Positions 1 through 8,696 of a DNA stretch of 64,000 bases are shown here, one piece after another. The position numbers and the translations under genes were made by a program. Origin of the DNA: an uncultured Paracoccaceae bacterium (lineage in GTDB: Bacteria; Pseudomonadota; Alphaproteobacteria; Rhodobacterales; Rhodobacteraceae); the NCBI GenBank assembly GCA_947495795.1, contig CANMAI010000008.1, forward strand, positions 124,001-188,000, written 5' to 3'. A model generated the notes under the pieces. The model was given only the letters and a program-made list of their open reading frames with translations. It searched no databases and was not told the DNA's origin. Every line of letters starts with the position of its first letter. Positions within the stretch are counted from its first letter, which is position 1.

Positions 1-29
1 GGCATGTTGAGCAAGCGCAGCAAACACCC

Positions 30-677
30 TCACCCCAGATCGCCCAACAAGAGCCCCGCCCGCGCCGCCAGCCGATGCGCATGTGCAGGGTCATCACTTA
101 TGTCCGGCAAAACCTTGTCATATGCCGCCCGGATGATCGCCGCGATCTCCGGCGCCACAATCGTCTGCCCCTCCCCCACCTTCGCCAGAGGGCTCTCCGC
201 CCGGAAAGCCGTGTCGGACCAGAGAAGCAGGCTTTGTGCTGTCTGCAACTGCGCCAAGGTCTGCGCAGGCACGGCAATCAGCTCCGCATCCATCTTCAAC
301 AACACCACACAAAGCCTGATCGCACCGGAAGGCTCAAACGCAAAACTCCGATACTGGTTCGCGCCCGCTTGGCTGAGACGGTCCAACAAAGCCTCAAACT
401 CCGGCAACAACCGATCCAGATTGGGCACCTCCCGCAACTCGCCCCAGTCCTCGCAAAAGAAAAACAGAAAGTTGGCCCCCAACTCCGGATCCGTATCCAC
501 AAGCGCCAGATCCGCAAGCGAAGCCGTCACCCGGATCGCATCCTTCAGGATACCCAGAGAGGCATCATCCGTCCCGAACACCACAGGTGCCAACGGCCTG
601 CCCCACCGCGCAAACCGAAACGCCCCATCCGACCGCGTAAAAAGCGAGGCAACCCGCTCGAGCGTCATCTCAGTCAT
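30..677 (-). CDS. Uncharacterised 215-aa protein
   Basis: I do not recognise this family. The protein has 215 residues, no signal peptide, no membrane segment and no obvious catalytic motif. It looks like a soluble alpha/beta protein with an acidic central part (an FFFCEDWGEL stretch near residue 72) and an alanine-rich C-terminus. The ATG at 677 has a GAGG about 9 nt upstream and is preferred to the in-frame ATG at 668. It follows the DUF1963 gene on the same strand after 21 bp, so the two may be co-transcribed. Codon use looks like the host's, with strong GC3. The coding call is firm and the function is unknown. Confidence 0.8.
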   Translation of the reverse strand: MTEMTLERVASLFTRSDGAFRFARWGRPLAPVVFGTDDASLGILKDAIRVTASLADLALVDTDPELGANFLFFFCEDWGELREVPNLDRLLPEFEALLDRLSQAGANQYRSFAFEPSGAIRLCVVLLKMDAELIAVPAQTLAQLQTAQSLLLWSDTAFRAESPLAKVGEGQTIVAPEIAAIIRAAYDKVLPDISDDPAHAHRLAARAGLLLGDLG

Positions 678-698
678 TCGGCGCGCCTCTCAAACCGC

Positions 699-1610
699 TC
701 ACCCGCAATCCCAAGTTACGTAGGCCTTTTGAAAGTCCCGTTGTAACAGGGCTTCACGGCTGATCATGACGTTTAATTCGCCAGCATCTCCAATACTGAT
801 GTCCTTGTCGCAGCCCAGATGAAACAAAACCCGATCCAAATGGCGCAACTCCGGGAAATCATCACGAACGTCACCTTGCACAAAGCCAGGATGTCCACCC
901 ACCCAGTGAGTTCCGTAGGCATCAACGATCCGGTCGCTTCGATCTTCCCAGTCGTTCAAGATCGCAGCCACCTCGTCGTTCTCGGGAAGGCGGTTCTCAA
1001 GAAATACATTATGCTCTTCATAGGGCCAATTGAACGGGTTCCCCAAAGCAACCCCGGACTCAAACACCAAAGGCAATCCCAACCGTCGCGTCCTTTCTGA
1101 AAAGGCGCGCGTATCTCTCGTGGTCTTCACTATCTTCTCAGGGATTTCGAGCAGTTGGTCGGTTTGCGGATCGGGTTCCCATCGGATCACATGTTCGCAC
1201 GAGTTCAAGTCGTCAATAGTGTCGAAGGACGAAAAAATCTGGAGAATTCCAAGCGTTGGAAAATCCTCCATTGGCGGAACTTCAGCAAAATTGATTTGTG
1301 CAACAAGTGCCATTGGAGAACCTTCATCGGCACTTCGCGGCCAAGAGATGTCATCGCAAATTGCGAGTGGTGCGCCACCGATCCGGCTTTCCGTCGACAT
1401 CCGGGGCGCGCGCTCCTGGACCTTAGCCTTCGCAATCGGTAAGGCGTCCTTTTCAATCGCTCCCCAGAACTGCTGCACTTCGTCAAGCGTAATGCGCGGT
1501 GCCGCTTCCGCCTCTCGCTTGCGCTGCGGTCCCCAGACAAGTTTATCAAGTATATAAACAATAATAATAGTAAAAATTACTAATATAAAAATAAAAGCTA
1601 CCGTACTCAT
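699..1610 (-). CDS. DUF1963 (YwqG-like) protein with N-terminal membrane anchor
   Basis: The 303-residue protein starts with one hydrophobic helix (about residues 4-22), so it is probably membrane-anchored with a cytoplasmic body. The C-terminal half has the DUF1963/YwqG signatures: GGHPGFVQGD near residue 240, a short beta segment ending in LGCDKD, then GDAGELNVMIS and a final RDF motif. The molecular function of DUF1963 is unknown. The ATG at 1610 has a GGAAGG ribosome site 4 nt upstream. Base composition is clearly more AT-rich than the flanking ruv genes, as is the 160-bp region upstream, which suggests a later acquisition. It may form a two-gene unit with the next minus-strand gene. Confidence 0.8.
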   Translation of the reverse strand: MSTVAFIFILVIFTIIIVYILDKLVWGPQRKREAEAAPRITLDEVQQFWGAIEKDALPIAKAKVQERAPRMSTESRIGGAPLAICDDISWPRSADEGSPMALVAQINFAEVPPMEDFPTLGILQIFSSFDTIDDLNSCEHVIRWEPDPQTDQLLEIPEKIVKTTRDTRAFSERTRRLGLPLVFESGVALGNPFNWPYEEHNVFLENRLPENDEVAAILNDWEDRSDRIVDAYGTHWVGGHPGFVQGDVRDDFPELRHLDRVLFHLGCDKDISIGDAGELNVMISREALLQRDFQKAYVTWDCG

Positions 1611-1774
1611 TTGACCTTCCTCACAAAATTTAAATCCGTACGCGTCTCTTTAGCAATAGCTCGACGCCCCCTTTTTAAGATTGAAATGCAACCCCATTCC
1701 TAAATCTGTGATCGAACGCAGTTCTCTTCTCATAAAACCTCACCAAAATTAAACCCACCCCTCAAAATCCCCGC

Positions 1775-2800
1775 CTAATCCGGCTCAAAAAGCTGCCCCT
1801 GCCCCGGTACTTTCGGGGCGTCGAGCCCCAGATGCACCCATGCTTTCTGCCCCAGCATCCGCCCACGGGGCGTTCGCAGGATCAATCCCTGTTGCAACAA
1901 GTATGGCTCGATGACCTCCTCGATCGCATCCCGCGCCTCGCTCAAGGCCGCCGCGATTGTCTCCACACCCACCGGTCCGCCGCCATAATTCTCCGCCAAT
2001 AGAAGGAGATAGCGCCTGTCGGCCCCATCCAGCCCCAGATCGTCCACGCCGAGGCGTGTCAGCGCCATATCCGCAATCGCCCGGTCAATCCTCCCGTCGC
2101 CCTCCACCAGCGCGAAATCCACGACCCGCCGCAGAAGCCGCCCCGCGATCCGCGGCGTTCCACGCGCCCGCCGCGCAATCTCCGTCGCACCTTCTGGGGT
2201 GGCCTCTGCCTTCAAGAGCCCCGCCGCCCGCGTCACGATGCTGATAAGCTCTTGAACCGTATAGAATTCCAGCCGCGTCGGTATCCCGAACCGGTCCCGC
2301 AAGGGCGTCGTCAGAAGCCCCAACCGCGTCGTCGCCCCCACCAGCGTAAATGGCTGCAAGTCAATCCGAACCGTCCGCGCCGCTGGCCCCTCGCCAATCA
2401 CCAGATCAAGCTCAAAGTCCTCGAGCGCGGGGTAAAGCACCTCCTCGACCACTGGATTAAGCCGATGAATCTCATCGATAAAAAGCACATCCCGCGCTTC
2501 CAGATTGGTGAGAATAGCCGCCAAATCCCCCGCCTTGGCCAAAACAGGGCCAGACGTCATCCGAAAGTTTACCCCCAACTCACGGCTCACAATCTGCGCC
2601 AGCGTCGTCTTCCCCAAACCGGGGGGGCCATAAAAAAGCGTATGGTCCATCGCCTCGCCACGTCTGCGCGCACTCTCTATAAATACCGCCAGATTGGCCC
2701 GCGCACCCGCCTGCCCCACAAAGGCGTCCAGCGTCTGCGGGCGCAAAGCCCGGTCCATATCCTGCGGTTGCGCTTCTGGGCGTAGATCAGGCTCACTCAT
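1775..2800 (-). CDS. ruvB: Holliday junction branch-migration ATPase RuvB
   Basis: RuvB is the AAA+ motor that drives Holliday junction branch migration with RuvA in recombination and repair. The 341-residue length is normal for the family. Visible motifs are Walker A GPPGLGKT (about residues 58-65), Walker B with DEIHRL (about 110), sensor GATTR and arginine-finger region PLRDRFG, followed by the winged-helix DNA-binding domain ending near [14 protein letters not shown]. It is the last gene of ruvC-ruvA-ruvB, starting 4 bp after the ruvA stop. No terminator with a T-run is obvious in the AT-rich gap that follows. Confidence 0.98.
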   Translation of the reverse strand: MSEPDLRPEAQPQDMDRALRPQTLDAFVGQAGARANLAVFIESARRRGEAMDHTLFYGPPGLGKTTLAQIVSRELGVNFRMTSGPVLAKAGDLAAILTNLEARDVLFIDEIHRLNPVVEEVLYPALEDFELDLVIGEGPAARTVRIDLQPFTLVGATTRLGLLTTPLRDRFGIPTRLEFYTVQELISIVTRAAGLLKAEATPEGATEIARRARGTPRIAGRLLRRVVDFALVEGDGRIDRAIADMALTRLGVDDLGLDGADRRYLLLLAENYGGGPVGVETIAAALSEARDAIEEVIEPYLLQQGLILRTPRGRMLGQKAWVHLGLDAPKVPGQGQLFEPD

Positions 2801-2804
2801 CGCA

Positions 2805-3461
2805 TCACGCCTTCGGTGCCAGGCGGCGCAAGGCCGCCTTGATCAGATCGCCGGTCTCTTCCACTTCACCCGCAGCCTCTGCCACAGCCTGCGCTGCATC
2901 CCCGTGGCCGTAACCGAGGTTGACCAAGGCCGAAAGCGCATCCGCCTGCGCCCCGGCACTCCCGGCAACAGGTGCCTCGACCACCTCCACAGGCGCGTCC
3001 GCCACCGGCACCGCACCCGCCACGGCAGGGGCCGCGCCAGATGCGCCCATCGCCATCACCTTCGCAGCCTTGTCCTTCAATTCCAGTATCACCCGCTGTG
3101 CGGTCTTCGGCCCCACACCGGGTGCGGCCTTCACCGCAGCCACATCGCCCAAGGAAATCGCCCGGCTCACACCCTCCACCCCCAACGTCCCGAGAATGGC
3201 CATTGCCACCTTCGCCCCGATCCCCTGAACGGAGGTGAGCAGCCGGTGCCACTCCTTCTCTGCCAGGGTCGGAAACCCGTAGAGTTGCAGTAGATCCTCG
3301 CGCACCACCAGTTCGGTATACAAAGCCACCACTTCGCCCTTTGAAGGCAAGGCGCGCAAAGTCCGCTCCGAGCAGTGCAGAATATAGCCGACGCCCGCGG
3401 CCTCCACCAAAGCATAATCCGGCCCGCAATGGTCCAGCCGCCCCGTGATCTTGCCGATCAT
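2805..3461 (-). CDS. ruvA: Holliday junction DNA-binding protein RuvA
   Basis: RuvA binds the four-way junction as a tetramer and loads RuvB hexamers. The 218-residue protein begins [10 protein letters not shown] and has the OB-fold N-terminal domain, two helix-hairpin-helix motifs (VQGIGAKVA and APGVGPKTA), an Ala/Val/Pro-rich linker around residues 135-165 and the small C-terminal RuvB-contacting domain (LVNLGYG). The reading frame is open further upstream through ruvC, but the true start is the ATG at 3461, which overlaps the ruvC stop as ATGA and indicates translational coupling. The linker is longer and more Pro/Ala-rich than in E. coli RuvA. Confidence 0.97.
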   Translation of the reverse strand: MIGKITGRLDHCGPDYALVEAAGVGYILHCSERTLRALPSKGEVVALYTELVVREDLLQLYGFPTLAEKEWHRLLTSVQGIGAKVAMAILGTLGVEGVSRAISLGDVAAVKAAPGVGPKTAQRVILELKDKAAKVMAMGASGAAPAVAGAVPVADAPVEVVEAPVAGSAGAQADALSALVNLGYGHGDAAQAVAEAAGEVEETGDLIKAALRRLAPKA

Positions 3462-3964
3462 GCGCCCGCTCTCGCCAGGGCCGCATCCAGCTTGCCCGCA
3501 AACTGAGCGTGATGCGCATGGCAAAGCGCTATCGCCAAAGCATCCGCCGCATCCGGCCCCGCAATTTCGATCCCGGGCATCTGCAGCTTCACCATATGCT
3601 CCACCTGGTGCTTCTCGGCATGGCCCACGCCCACCACCACCTTCTTCACCGCATTGGGTGCGTATTCGGCCACGGCCAGCCCCGCCTGCGCAGGCACCAG
3701 AAGCGCGATCCCCCGCGCCTGCCCCAGCTTCAGCGTGCCCGCGGCATCCTTGTTCACGAATGTATGCTCCACGGCCGCGGCTTCCGGCGCAAATCGCGCG
3801 AAAACCGCCGTCAGCTGCACATGCAAAGAGCAAAGCCGCGCCGCCAGATCCGCACCCGCCGAAGTGCAAACACCGTTGCCGACATGTCGCACTTTCTGCC
3901 CTGCCACATCCACAACGCCCCAGCCCATCCGCCGCAGCCCCGGATCAATCCCGATTACCCGCAT
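3458..3964 (-). CDS. ruvC: Crossover junction endodeoxyribonuclease RuvC
   Basis: RuvC is the Holliday junction resolvase that nicks symmetric strands after RuvAB branch migration. The 168-residue protein opens with [16 protein letters not shown], which carries the first catalytic Asp of the RNase H-like fold. The second acidic residue is in VEHTFVNKD (about residue 66) and the C-terminal acidic pair is in [16 protein letters not shown]. The length is family-typical. It is the first gene of the ruvCAB operon. The 250 bp upstream, shared with the divergent DUF1127 gene, must hold its promoter, but I could not pick a convincing one. Confidence 0.97.
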   Translation of the reverse strand: MRVIGIDPGLRRMGWGVVDVAGQKVRHVGNGVCTSAGADLAARLCSLHVQLTAVFARFAPEAAAVEHTFVNKDAAGTLKLGQARGIALLVPAQAGLAVAEYAPNAVKKVVVGVGHAEKHQVEHMVKLQMPGIEIAGPDAADALAIALCHAHHAQFAGKLDAALARAGA

Positions 3965-4215
3965 TTATGCCTCGCATTTTCGTTAAATCGAGCCTAGCAC
4001 GAAAGGTGAACAGAGGGGAAGCCGCTTTGCCTTGGGCCAATTACGACCTCTCACAGCGGTAAAAGCGACACACCTGAACAAACCCTTGCAAGGTTTGCAA
4101 AAAACGCATGTCGGCCCTGCAAAAATACCAATTGTGCAACGCAACACTTCCTCCTACGTCGCGATCAGTAACTCATCGCAGAAAGCGTAGCCCCCAGCCG
4201 CAAGGAACCAGCCCC

Positions 4216-4440
4216 ATGGCCATGATCGAAACCTCCCGCACAGCGCCCCTAGGCGCAGTATCCGTTTACCGCATCGTCAATGTATTTGACGGCCTTTACG
4301 CAGCTTTCCGCAACTGGGTCGTTGCCCGCCAGACGGAGACGGCCCTCCGCGCACTCACAGATCGTGAGTTGGACGATATCGGCCTCACACGCGGCCAGAT
4401 CGGTGATCTCGCCGACAAGATGGCCCGCTATCAGGCCTAA
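4216..4440 (+). CDS. Small DUF1127 family protein
   Basis: The 74-residue protein ends in the DUF1127 signature: RALTDRELDDIGLTRGQI preceded by a basic helix (AFRNWVVARQTETALR). DUF1127 (YjiS-like) proteins are small, Arg-rich and common in alphaproteobacteria, and some have been linked to RNA turnover and to phosphate or stress responses. The role of this member is unknown. The frame is open from 4108, but the ATG at 4216 is preceded by AAGGA 9 nt away and gives the usual family length. A strong hairpin terminator follows at 4466-4490, so the gene is probably monocistronic. Confidence 0.88.
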   Translation: MAMIETSRTAPLGAVSVYRIVNVFDGLYAAFRNWVVARQTETALRALTDRELDDIGLTRGQIGDLADKMARYQA

Positions 4441-4465
4441 ATTTTCGCAAAGCGCGAAACAGTGC

Positions 4466-4490
4466 AAGCCCGCCACATGGCGGGCTTTTT
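4466..4490 (+). terminator. Intrinsic terminator of the DUF1127 gene
   Basis: A perfect 9-bp stem (AAGCCCGCC with GGCGGGCTT, loop ACAT) runs into five T residues on the plus strand, 26 bp after the DUF1127 stop. Its T-run touches the end of the convergent prmA gene. On the minus strand the stem is not followed by a T-run, so it should act mainly on plus-strand transcripts. Confidence 0.85.
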
Positions 4491-5359
4491 CATGCGCGCT
4501 TCAGCGTCAGCGTCGTCCACTCGCCAATACGCCGCCGCGCCGTCACGCCGAGCCCGTGGCCCTCGTAAACCACCTCAACGCTCTTGGCTTGTCGGTTGAG
4601 AATCCCCGAGAGGATGGCAAAGCCTCCTGAAGCGATGTGTGATGACATATCGGGGGCCAGCTTTTTCAGCGGCCCAGCCAGAATATTGGCCAGCACCAGA
4701 TCAAAGGGAGCCCGCGCACGGATCACCGGGCTGCGAAAACCGGGGGCCGTGATGCAGGGAACGCTGGCCCCGAACCCGTTAGCCCGAAAATTCGCCCGCG
4801 CCGTTGCCGTGGCAATCCCGTCAATATCCGCCGCAAGCACATCGCGGTGAAAGACGGCCCGCACAGCCATCGCCAGTACGCCGGTTCCGCATCCGATATC
4901 GGCTGCATTCCGCGCCACCCGGCCCTCCCGCGCCAGCGCGTCGAGCGAAAGCAGGCAACCCTGCGTCGTGGCATGATGGCCAGTGCCGAACGCCATCGCG
5001 GCCTCGATCTCCAGCCCGATCTTCTGGCTTGGCACCCGGTGCGCATCATGCGCCCCATGCACCACAAACCGCCCAGCCTCCACCGGCGAAAGCTCGCGCC
5101 GCACCTGTGCCACCCAATCCCGATCATCAAGCTGAGAGACGGCAAACTCCGCCGCCCCAAAAGCCGCCGACAAGATCCCCAAAGCCACCCCATCAGGCCG
5201 CTCCAGGAAGTACCCGCCAACCTCCCAAAGCCCGGAGCCATCCTCAACCTCGAAAACACCCACACCGGTGGGCTGAGGCTCCAACCGCTCCATCGCTTCG
5301 CCAAGCGCTTCCGCAGGTGCACGTCCCGGCAATGTGGTCAGAGCGGTATAGGTGGTCAT
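4490..5359 (-). CDS. prmA: Ribosomal protein L11 methyltransferase PrmA
   Basis: PrmA is an S-adenosylmethionine-dependent enzyme that trimethylates ribosomal protein L11. The 289-residue protein has an N-terminal substrate-binding domain, the PrmA signature MAFGTGHHATTQGCL (about residue 140), SAM motif I DIGCGTGVLA (about 172), the acidic end of motif II (AADIDGIA) and the active-site loop LVLANILAGPL. The length is typical. The ATG at 5359 is followed by MTTYTALTTLPG, as in related bacteria. Upstream lies a 165-bp leader with two mutually exclusive inverted repeats (5411-5467), then the end of the tetR gene on the same strand. Confidence 0.95.
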   Translation of the reverse strand: MTTYTALTTLPGRAPAEALGEAMERLEPQPTGVGVFEVEDGSGLWEVGGYFLERPDGVALGILSAAFGAAEFAVSQLDDRDWVAQVRRELSPVEAGRFVVHGAHDAHRVPSQKIGLEIEAAMAFGTGHHATTQGCLLSLDALAREGRVARNAADIGCGTGVLAMAVRAVFHRDVLAADIDGIATATARANFRANGFGASVPCITAPGFRSPVIRARAPFDLVLANILAGPLKKLAPDMSSHIASGGFAILSGILNRQAKSVEVVYEGHGLGVTARRRIGEWTTLTLKRA

Positions 5360-5410
5360 AGGGCTATCCTGAATTTCTGCTTGGCGTTGCTTGAAGCGTT
5401 TTGTCTTTGA

Positions 5411-5467
5411 CCTGAAACACCCCTATCACCCAACGCGTTGAAATCTTTGATTTCAGGCAGCGATAGG
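5411..5467 (-). promoter_or_regulatory. Competing inverted repeats in the prmA leader
   Basis: Two pairings compete in this segment. TGAAATC (5439-5445) pairs with GATTTCA (5449-5455) around a TTT loop, and this hairpin is nested inside CCTATC (5422-5427) with GATAGG (5462-5467). Alternatively, CCTGAAA (5411-5417) pairs with TTTCAGG (5451-5457), which uses the same bases. It lies between the tetR stop and the prmA start, so it could be tetR 3' structure or a prmA leader switch. No T-run makes a classical terminator. Confidence 0.35.
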
Positions 5468-5524
5468 TGAGTCAAGTTCAAGGCCAAACGCTATAGGCCA
5501 TTGCAGGCAGCAACTGCAAGGCAG

Positions 5525-6067
5525 CTATTGGCCGGATTGGAAAAGCCGTGCCAAAGCTTCAAGCCCCTCCTCTGTCACGTCTTTCGTAAGGGTGCGGTCC
5601 ACGAGCAGGCGGCCAAGATTGGCCCAGTAGATCGCGGCGGCGCGCACGGCGATCTCTGCCTCAGGTACGCCCGCCTCGCGGAGGATCTTGCGCAGATACT
5701 CGAGGCGCATCCCGTCCACCGTCACCACATCGGCCGCCACCCTGGCATCCTGCGTCGCCCATCCCCGCATGCCCCGTTCCAGCTTTCCATCCGCCTGGAA
5801 TGCGAGCAGTATCAACGCCTCAAGCCTGTCTCCTGCATGGCCCGGCTCTTCCAGCGCCGCAATCACAGAGGCGGTCGTGCGCTCGGCCCACGCTCCTCTC
5901 ACGGCCTGATGAAAATCCTCGAGGCTTTCGAAATGCCAGTAAAAACTGCCGCGCGTCACGCGCAGGGCCTTGGCAAGCACATCCGCCTTCAGCAGCCCGG
6001 CTCCCTCGGAGGCAAGCACATCCAGGCCCTTTTTCACCCAGTCTTCACGCGTGAGACGATTTGTCAT
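5525..6067 (-). CDS. TetR family transcriptional repressor
   Basis: The 180-residue protein has the N-terminal TetR helix-turn-helix (KADVLAKALRVTRGSFYWHFESLEDF, about residues 24-50) and a divergent C-terminal ligand domain. The ATG at 6067 is chosen over the upstream in-frame ATG at 6151 because it gives the normal TetR N-terminus and leaves the divergent promoter non-coding. The start is only 9 bp from the first of two ATACA-N4-TGTAT operators, so autorepression is very likely. The probable target is the divergent membrane protein gene at 6145. The inducer cannot be read from the sequence. Confidence 0.9.
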   Translation of the reverse strand: MTNRLTREDWVKKGLDVLASEGAGLLKADVLAKALRVTRGSFYWHFESLEDFHQAVRGAWAERTTASVIAALEEPGHAGDRLEALILLAFQADGKLERGMRGWATQDARVAADVVTVDGMRLEYLRKILREAGVPEAEIAVRAAAIYWANLGRLLVDRTLTKDVTEEGLEALARLFQSGQ

Positions 6068-6076
6068 GAATACACC

Positions 6077-6090
6077 ATACAGTTCTGTAT
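6077..6090. promoter_or_regulatory. Putative TetR operator O1
   Basis: A perfect inverted repeat ATACA-GTTC-TGTAT, preceded by CACC, lies 9 bp upstream of the tetR start codon. It is the same dyad as O2 at 6121-6134, with the same CACC flank and a centre-to-centre distance of 44 bp (about four helical turns). Both sit in the short divergent region between the regulator and its likely target. Confidence 0.75.
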
Positions 6091-6120
6091 TGTGTGGAGG
6101 CAACAAGAACTGTAGGCACC

Positions 6121-6134
6121 ATACATCACTGTAT
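6121..6134. promoter_or_regulatory. Putative TetR operator O2
   Basis: A perfect inverted repeat ATACA-TCAC-TGTAT, extended to CCATACA/TGTATGG at 6119-6136. Its right edge touches the GGAGG ribosome-binding site (6135-6139) of the membrane protein gene, so repressor bound here would block initiation on that side. A half-site-like CTGTAG lies between the two dyads. Confidence 0.75.
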
Positions 6135-6144
6135 GGAGGCTCAA

Positions 6145-6489
6145 ATGGCACTCATCATCGGCGGCACACTCGGCGTTATCATTGCCTGCATTCATGGCGT
6201 CCTCGGCGCCAAGAAGATCGTAGCTCCGGCAAAAGGCCTCTCCTCCGCGCAGCACCGCATCCTCCACGCCATCATGCTTCTGAGCGCGCTTTACTGGGCC
6301 ACCGGAGGCGCCGCCCTCATCTGGGCAGGCCTCACGCCCGGACACCCCGCCGCATTCGCAATCTGGGCCACAACGCTCGGGCTCTACGCTACAGGGTCTC
6401 TCGCAAATGCATGGGCCACGCGGGGCAGGCACTTTGGCTGGATCTTGCTGGCAATCACCTGCGCCGTGATCGCCCTTGGCAAGCCATAA
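6145..6489 (+). CDS. Small four-helix membrane protein, TetR-controlled
   Basis: The 114-residue protein has about four hydrophobic segments (roughly residues 2-20, 35-57, 64-85 and 92-112) and short loops. I do not recognise the family. GGAGG at 6135-6139 selects the ATG at 6145 over the ATG at 6133, which lies inside the operator. The divergent TetR gene and the two shared operators suggest inducible expression. A role in handling the inducing compound or in membrane adaptation is plausible by analogy with other TetR-linked small membrane proteins, but that is inference only. Confidence 0.8.
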   Translation: MALIIGGTLGVIIACIHGVLGAKKIVAPAKGLSSAQHRILHAIMLLSALYWATGGAALIWAGLTPGHPAAFAIWATTLGLYATGSLANAWATRGRHFGWILLAITCAVIALGKP

Positions 6490-6651
6490 GTCTCAGAACC
6501 AATCACGACGCCACGCCACGCCCTCGGCGCTCTCGGGCCTTTAGCGATAGGGTGTCTCAGGTTATTTTAGAAACGCAATAAATAACCTCAACAAGCTGCC
6601 GGCCCCAAAAACCGCCTACCCTCAAAGCGCCAACCCTCACGCAGCCCTTAG

Positions 6652-6669
6652 GGTGGGTGCTAACCCACC
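6652..6669. repeat. Short hairpin after msrA
   Basis: A perfect 7-bp inverted repeat (GGTGGGT, loop GCTA, ACCCACC) lies 4 bp beyond the msrA stop codon. No T-run follows on the minus strand, so it is a weak candidate for a terminator and may instead protect the 3' end. Confidence 0.5.
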
Positions 6670-6673
6670 GCCC

Positions 6674-7321
6674 TCAAGCCCCTGTCCCAATCGGGCACGT
6701 CACGCCCGTTCCACCAATCCCGCAATACCCGTTCGGGTTCTTCGCCAGATACTGCTGGTGATAATCTTCAGCATAGTAGAACGGCCCAGCCGCCTTAATT
6801 TCGGTCGTGATCACCCCGCGCCCAGCCGCACTCAACCGCTCCTGATAAAGCGCGCGCGAAGCTTCCGCCGCCTCCGTCTGTGCAGGCGTCGTCGTGTAGA
6901 CGCCCGAGCGATACTGCGTGCCCACATCGTTGCCCTGCCGCATCCCCTGCGTCGGGTCATGCCCCTCCCAGAAGGTCTTCAACAAAGTATCGAAGCTGAT
7001 CTTCGCAGGGTCATACACCACCAGAACCACTTCGTTCTGACCCGTTTTGCCCGTGCACACTTCCTGATAGGTCGGGTTCTGCGTCATGCCTGCCGCATAG
7101 CCGACAGCCGTTACCCATACACCCTCAATTCCCCAGAACATCCGCTCCACGCCCCAGAAACAGCCCATCCCAAGCTGCACCTGCTCCAGCCCCTCGGGAA
7201 ATCCCTTCAGGGGCCGCCCATTCACAAAATGCGTCTCCGCAGTCGGTATCGCCGTATCCCGCCCGGCCAGAGCACCGCCTTCGCCCGGCATGTCCGTCTT
7301 CTTGCCCAATCCAAAAAACAT
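6674..7321 (-). CDS. msrA: Peptide methionine sulfoxide reductase MsrA
   Basis: MsrA reduces methionine-S-sulfoxide in oxidised proteins. The 215-residue protein has the catalytic motif [10 protein letters not shown] (nucleophilic Cys at about residue 54), the conserved GYAAG, YDP and YHQQYL segments, and C-terminal resolving cysteines in [12 protein letters not shown]. The long N-terminal extension ([11 protein letters not shown]...) is typical of the longer alphaproteobacterial form. AGGAGG upstream fixes the ATG at 7321. It lies 10 bp after the MATE gene and is the last gene of an MFS-MATE-MsrA operon. Confidence 0.96.
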   Translation of the reverse strand: MFFGLGKKTDMPGEGGALAGRDTAIPTAETHFVNGRPLKGFPEGLEQVQLGMGCFWGVERMFWGIEGVWVTAVGYAAGMTQNPTYQEVCTGKTGQNEVVLVVYDPAKISFDTLLKTFWEGHDPTQGMRQGNDVGTQYRSGVYTTTPAQTEAAEASRALYQERLSAAGRGVITTEIKAAGPFYYAEDYHQQYLAKNPNGYCGIGGTGVTCPIGTGA

Positions 7322-7331
7322 CGCGTCCTCC

Positions 7332-8696
7332 TTAAGCTGGCAGCACCGCCAGCGCATCCGTTCTCAACCGCTTAACATAGTGCCACCCGGCCGTCGCTGC
7401 CACCAGCCCCGCGATCACACCTGCGAGGGCCTGCGCATAAATCACGCCGGATGCCCCCAGCCAGCCGCCCATCAGCAGTGCCAGCGGATACATCAGCACG
7501 CCATCCCGCGCCCAGTTGAAACCGGTACTCCAGAGCGGCCTGTCGAGGTTGTTGAAGGCCGAATTCGCCACAAAAAGCGCCCCGGTAAAGAGAAACGCGC
7601 CCGCCGCATAGCGCGTAAACGCCCGCACCACCTCTCCGCCTTCGTCGGAAAGGTTGAAAGAGCTTATCATCCACCCATCCAGCGCGATCAGAACGCCCCA
7701 GATCACCACCGTGTAAACTACGCAAAACTTCAAGGCATCGAGATAGGTGGCCGCCACACGGTCCATCTTCCCAACCCCGTAATTCTGCCCGAAAATACCA
7801 CCAATCGCTCCCGAAAGCGCAAATATCCCGCCAAAAGCCAGAATGGTCAGCCGCGTCACCACACCCCAGCCCGCCACTGCGCTGTCGCCAAACTCCGCAA
7901 TTGCCCGCGTCAGCACCCAATTGCCAAAGGGTGTGGACATCTGCGTGGCCACCGCAGGCACGGCAATCGCAAAGAAAGGCCCCCAGATCGCGCGGATATC
8001 CACCATCCGCGGCCAGCAGATCAGCCCATGCACCCGCCCCACATACCAGAACCCTGCCAAAGCCGAGGTAATCCGCGAGATCCCGATCCCGTAGGCCGCG
8101 CCGTCCACCCCCAACCCCGCCCAGATGATCAGAATGGGGTCCGCCACCAGCGAAACAGCACCTGCGCTCATCGTCACGATCATGGATTGCACCGCCTCGC
8201 CCTTGCCGCGCAACACCCCGGAGGCGACCATCGCAAACGCCATGATCGGCATCGTCGGCACGGAAAGCGCCAGATACCGCGCCCCGATTTCCAGCGTTTC
8301 CCCGTCAGCGCCGGATACCGCCAGTATCTCCCGCCGGAACAGCACCACGCCCAGCGCCACAAGTGCGAGGATAACCGTCGTCAGCACCATCGCCGCACTC
8401 GTCATCCGCCGCGCACCCGCGATATCACGCTGCCCAAAGGCCCGGCTGACCAACGCAATCGTCGCAATCATCAGCCCGATGCCCACGGAAACAGCGGCAA
8501 ACTGGATCGTCCATGCGAAGCCCACGGCAGCCACCAGTTGCTCATCCTGCAACTGCCCGATCCACCAGAGCGCGATGAAATCCACAAGAAACATGAAAAG
8601 AAGGCCAGCCGAGCCCGAAACCGTCATCACCACAACATGCCGCATAGTCGAGCCAGTCACAAAGCGTGGCTCATCTTGCGGGTCGTCACCGCTCAT
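7332..8696 (-). CDS. MATE family multidrug/solute efflux transporter
   Basis: The 454-residue protein has 12 predicted transmembrane helices arranged as two MatE repeats. The first opens with [24 protein letters not shown] and the second begins near [25 protein letters not shown] proteins exchange Na+ or H+ for cationic drugs and metabolites across the inner membrane. The substrate cannot be told here. Its start overlaps the stop of the upstream MFS gene by 4 nt (ATGA), and msrA follows 10 bp downstream, so the three are probably one transcript. Confidence 0.93.
   Translation of the reverse strand: MSGDDPQDEPRFVTGSTMRHVVVMTVSGSAGLLFMFLVDFIALWWIGQLQDEQLVAAVGFAWTIQFAAVSVGIGLMIATIALVSRAFGQRDIAGARRMTSAAMVLTTVILALVALGVVLFRREILAVSGADGETLEIGARYLALSVPTMPIMAFAMVASGVLRGKGEAVQSMIVTMSAGAVSLVADPILIIWAGLGVDGAAYGIGISRITSALAGFWYVGRVHGLICWPRMVDIRAIWGPFFAIAVPAVATQMSTPFGNWVLTRAIAEFGDSAVAGWGVVTRLTILAFGGIFALSGAIGGIFGQNYGVGKMDRVAATYLDALKFCVVYTVVIWGVLIALDGWMISSFNLSDEGGEVVRAFTRYAAGAFLFTGALFVANSAFNNLDRPLWSTGFNWARDGVLMYPLALLMGGWLGASGVIYAQALAGVIAGLVAATAGWHYVKRLRTDALAVLPA

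Noticed and set aside
3462-3869. N-terminal extension of RuvA in the open frame up to 3869
   Set aside because: It is the out-of-frame reading of ruvC and Gly/Ala-rich; real RuvA begins at the ATGA overlap.
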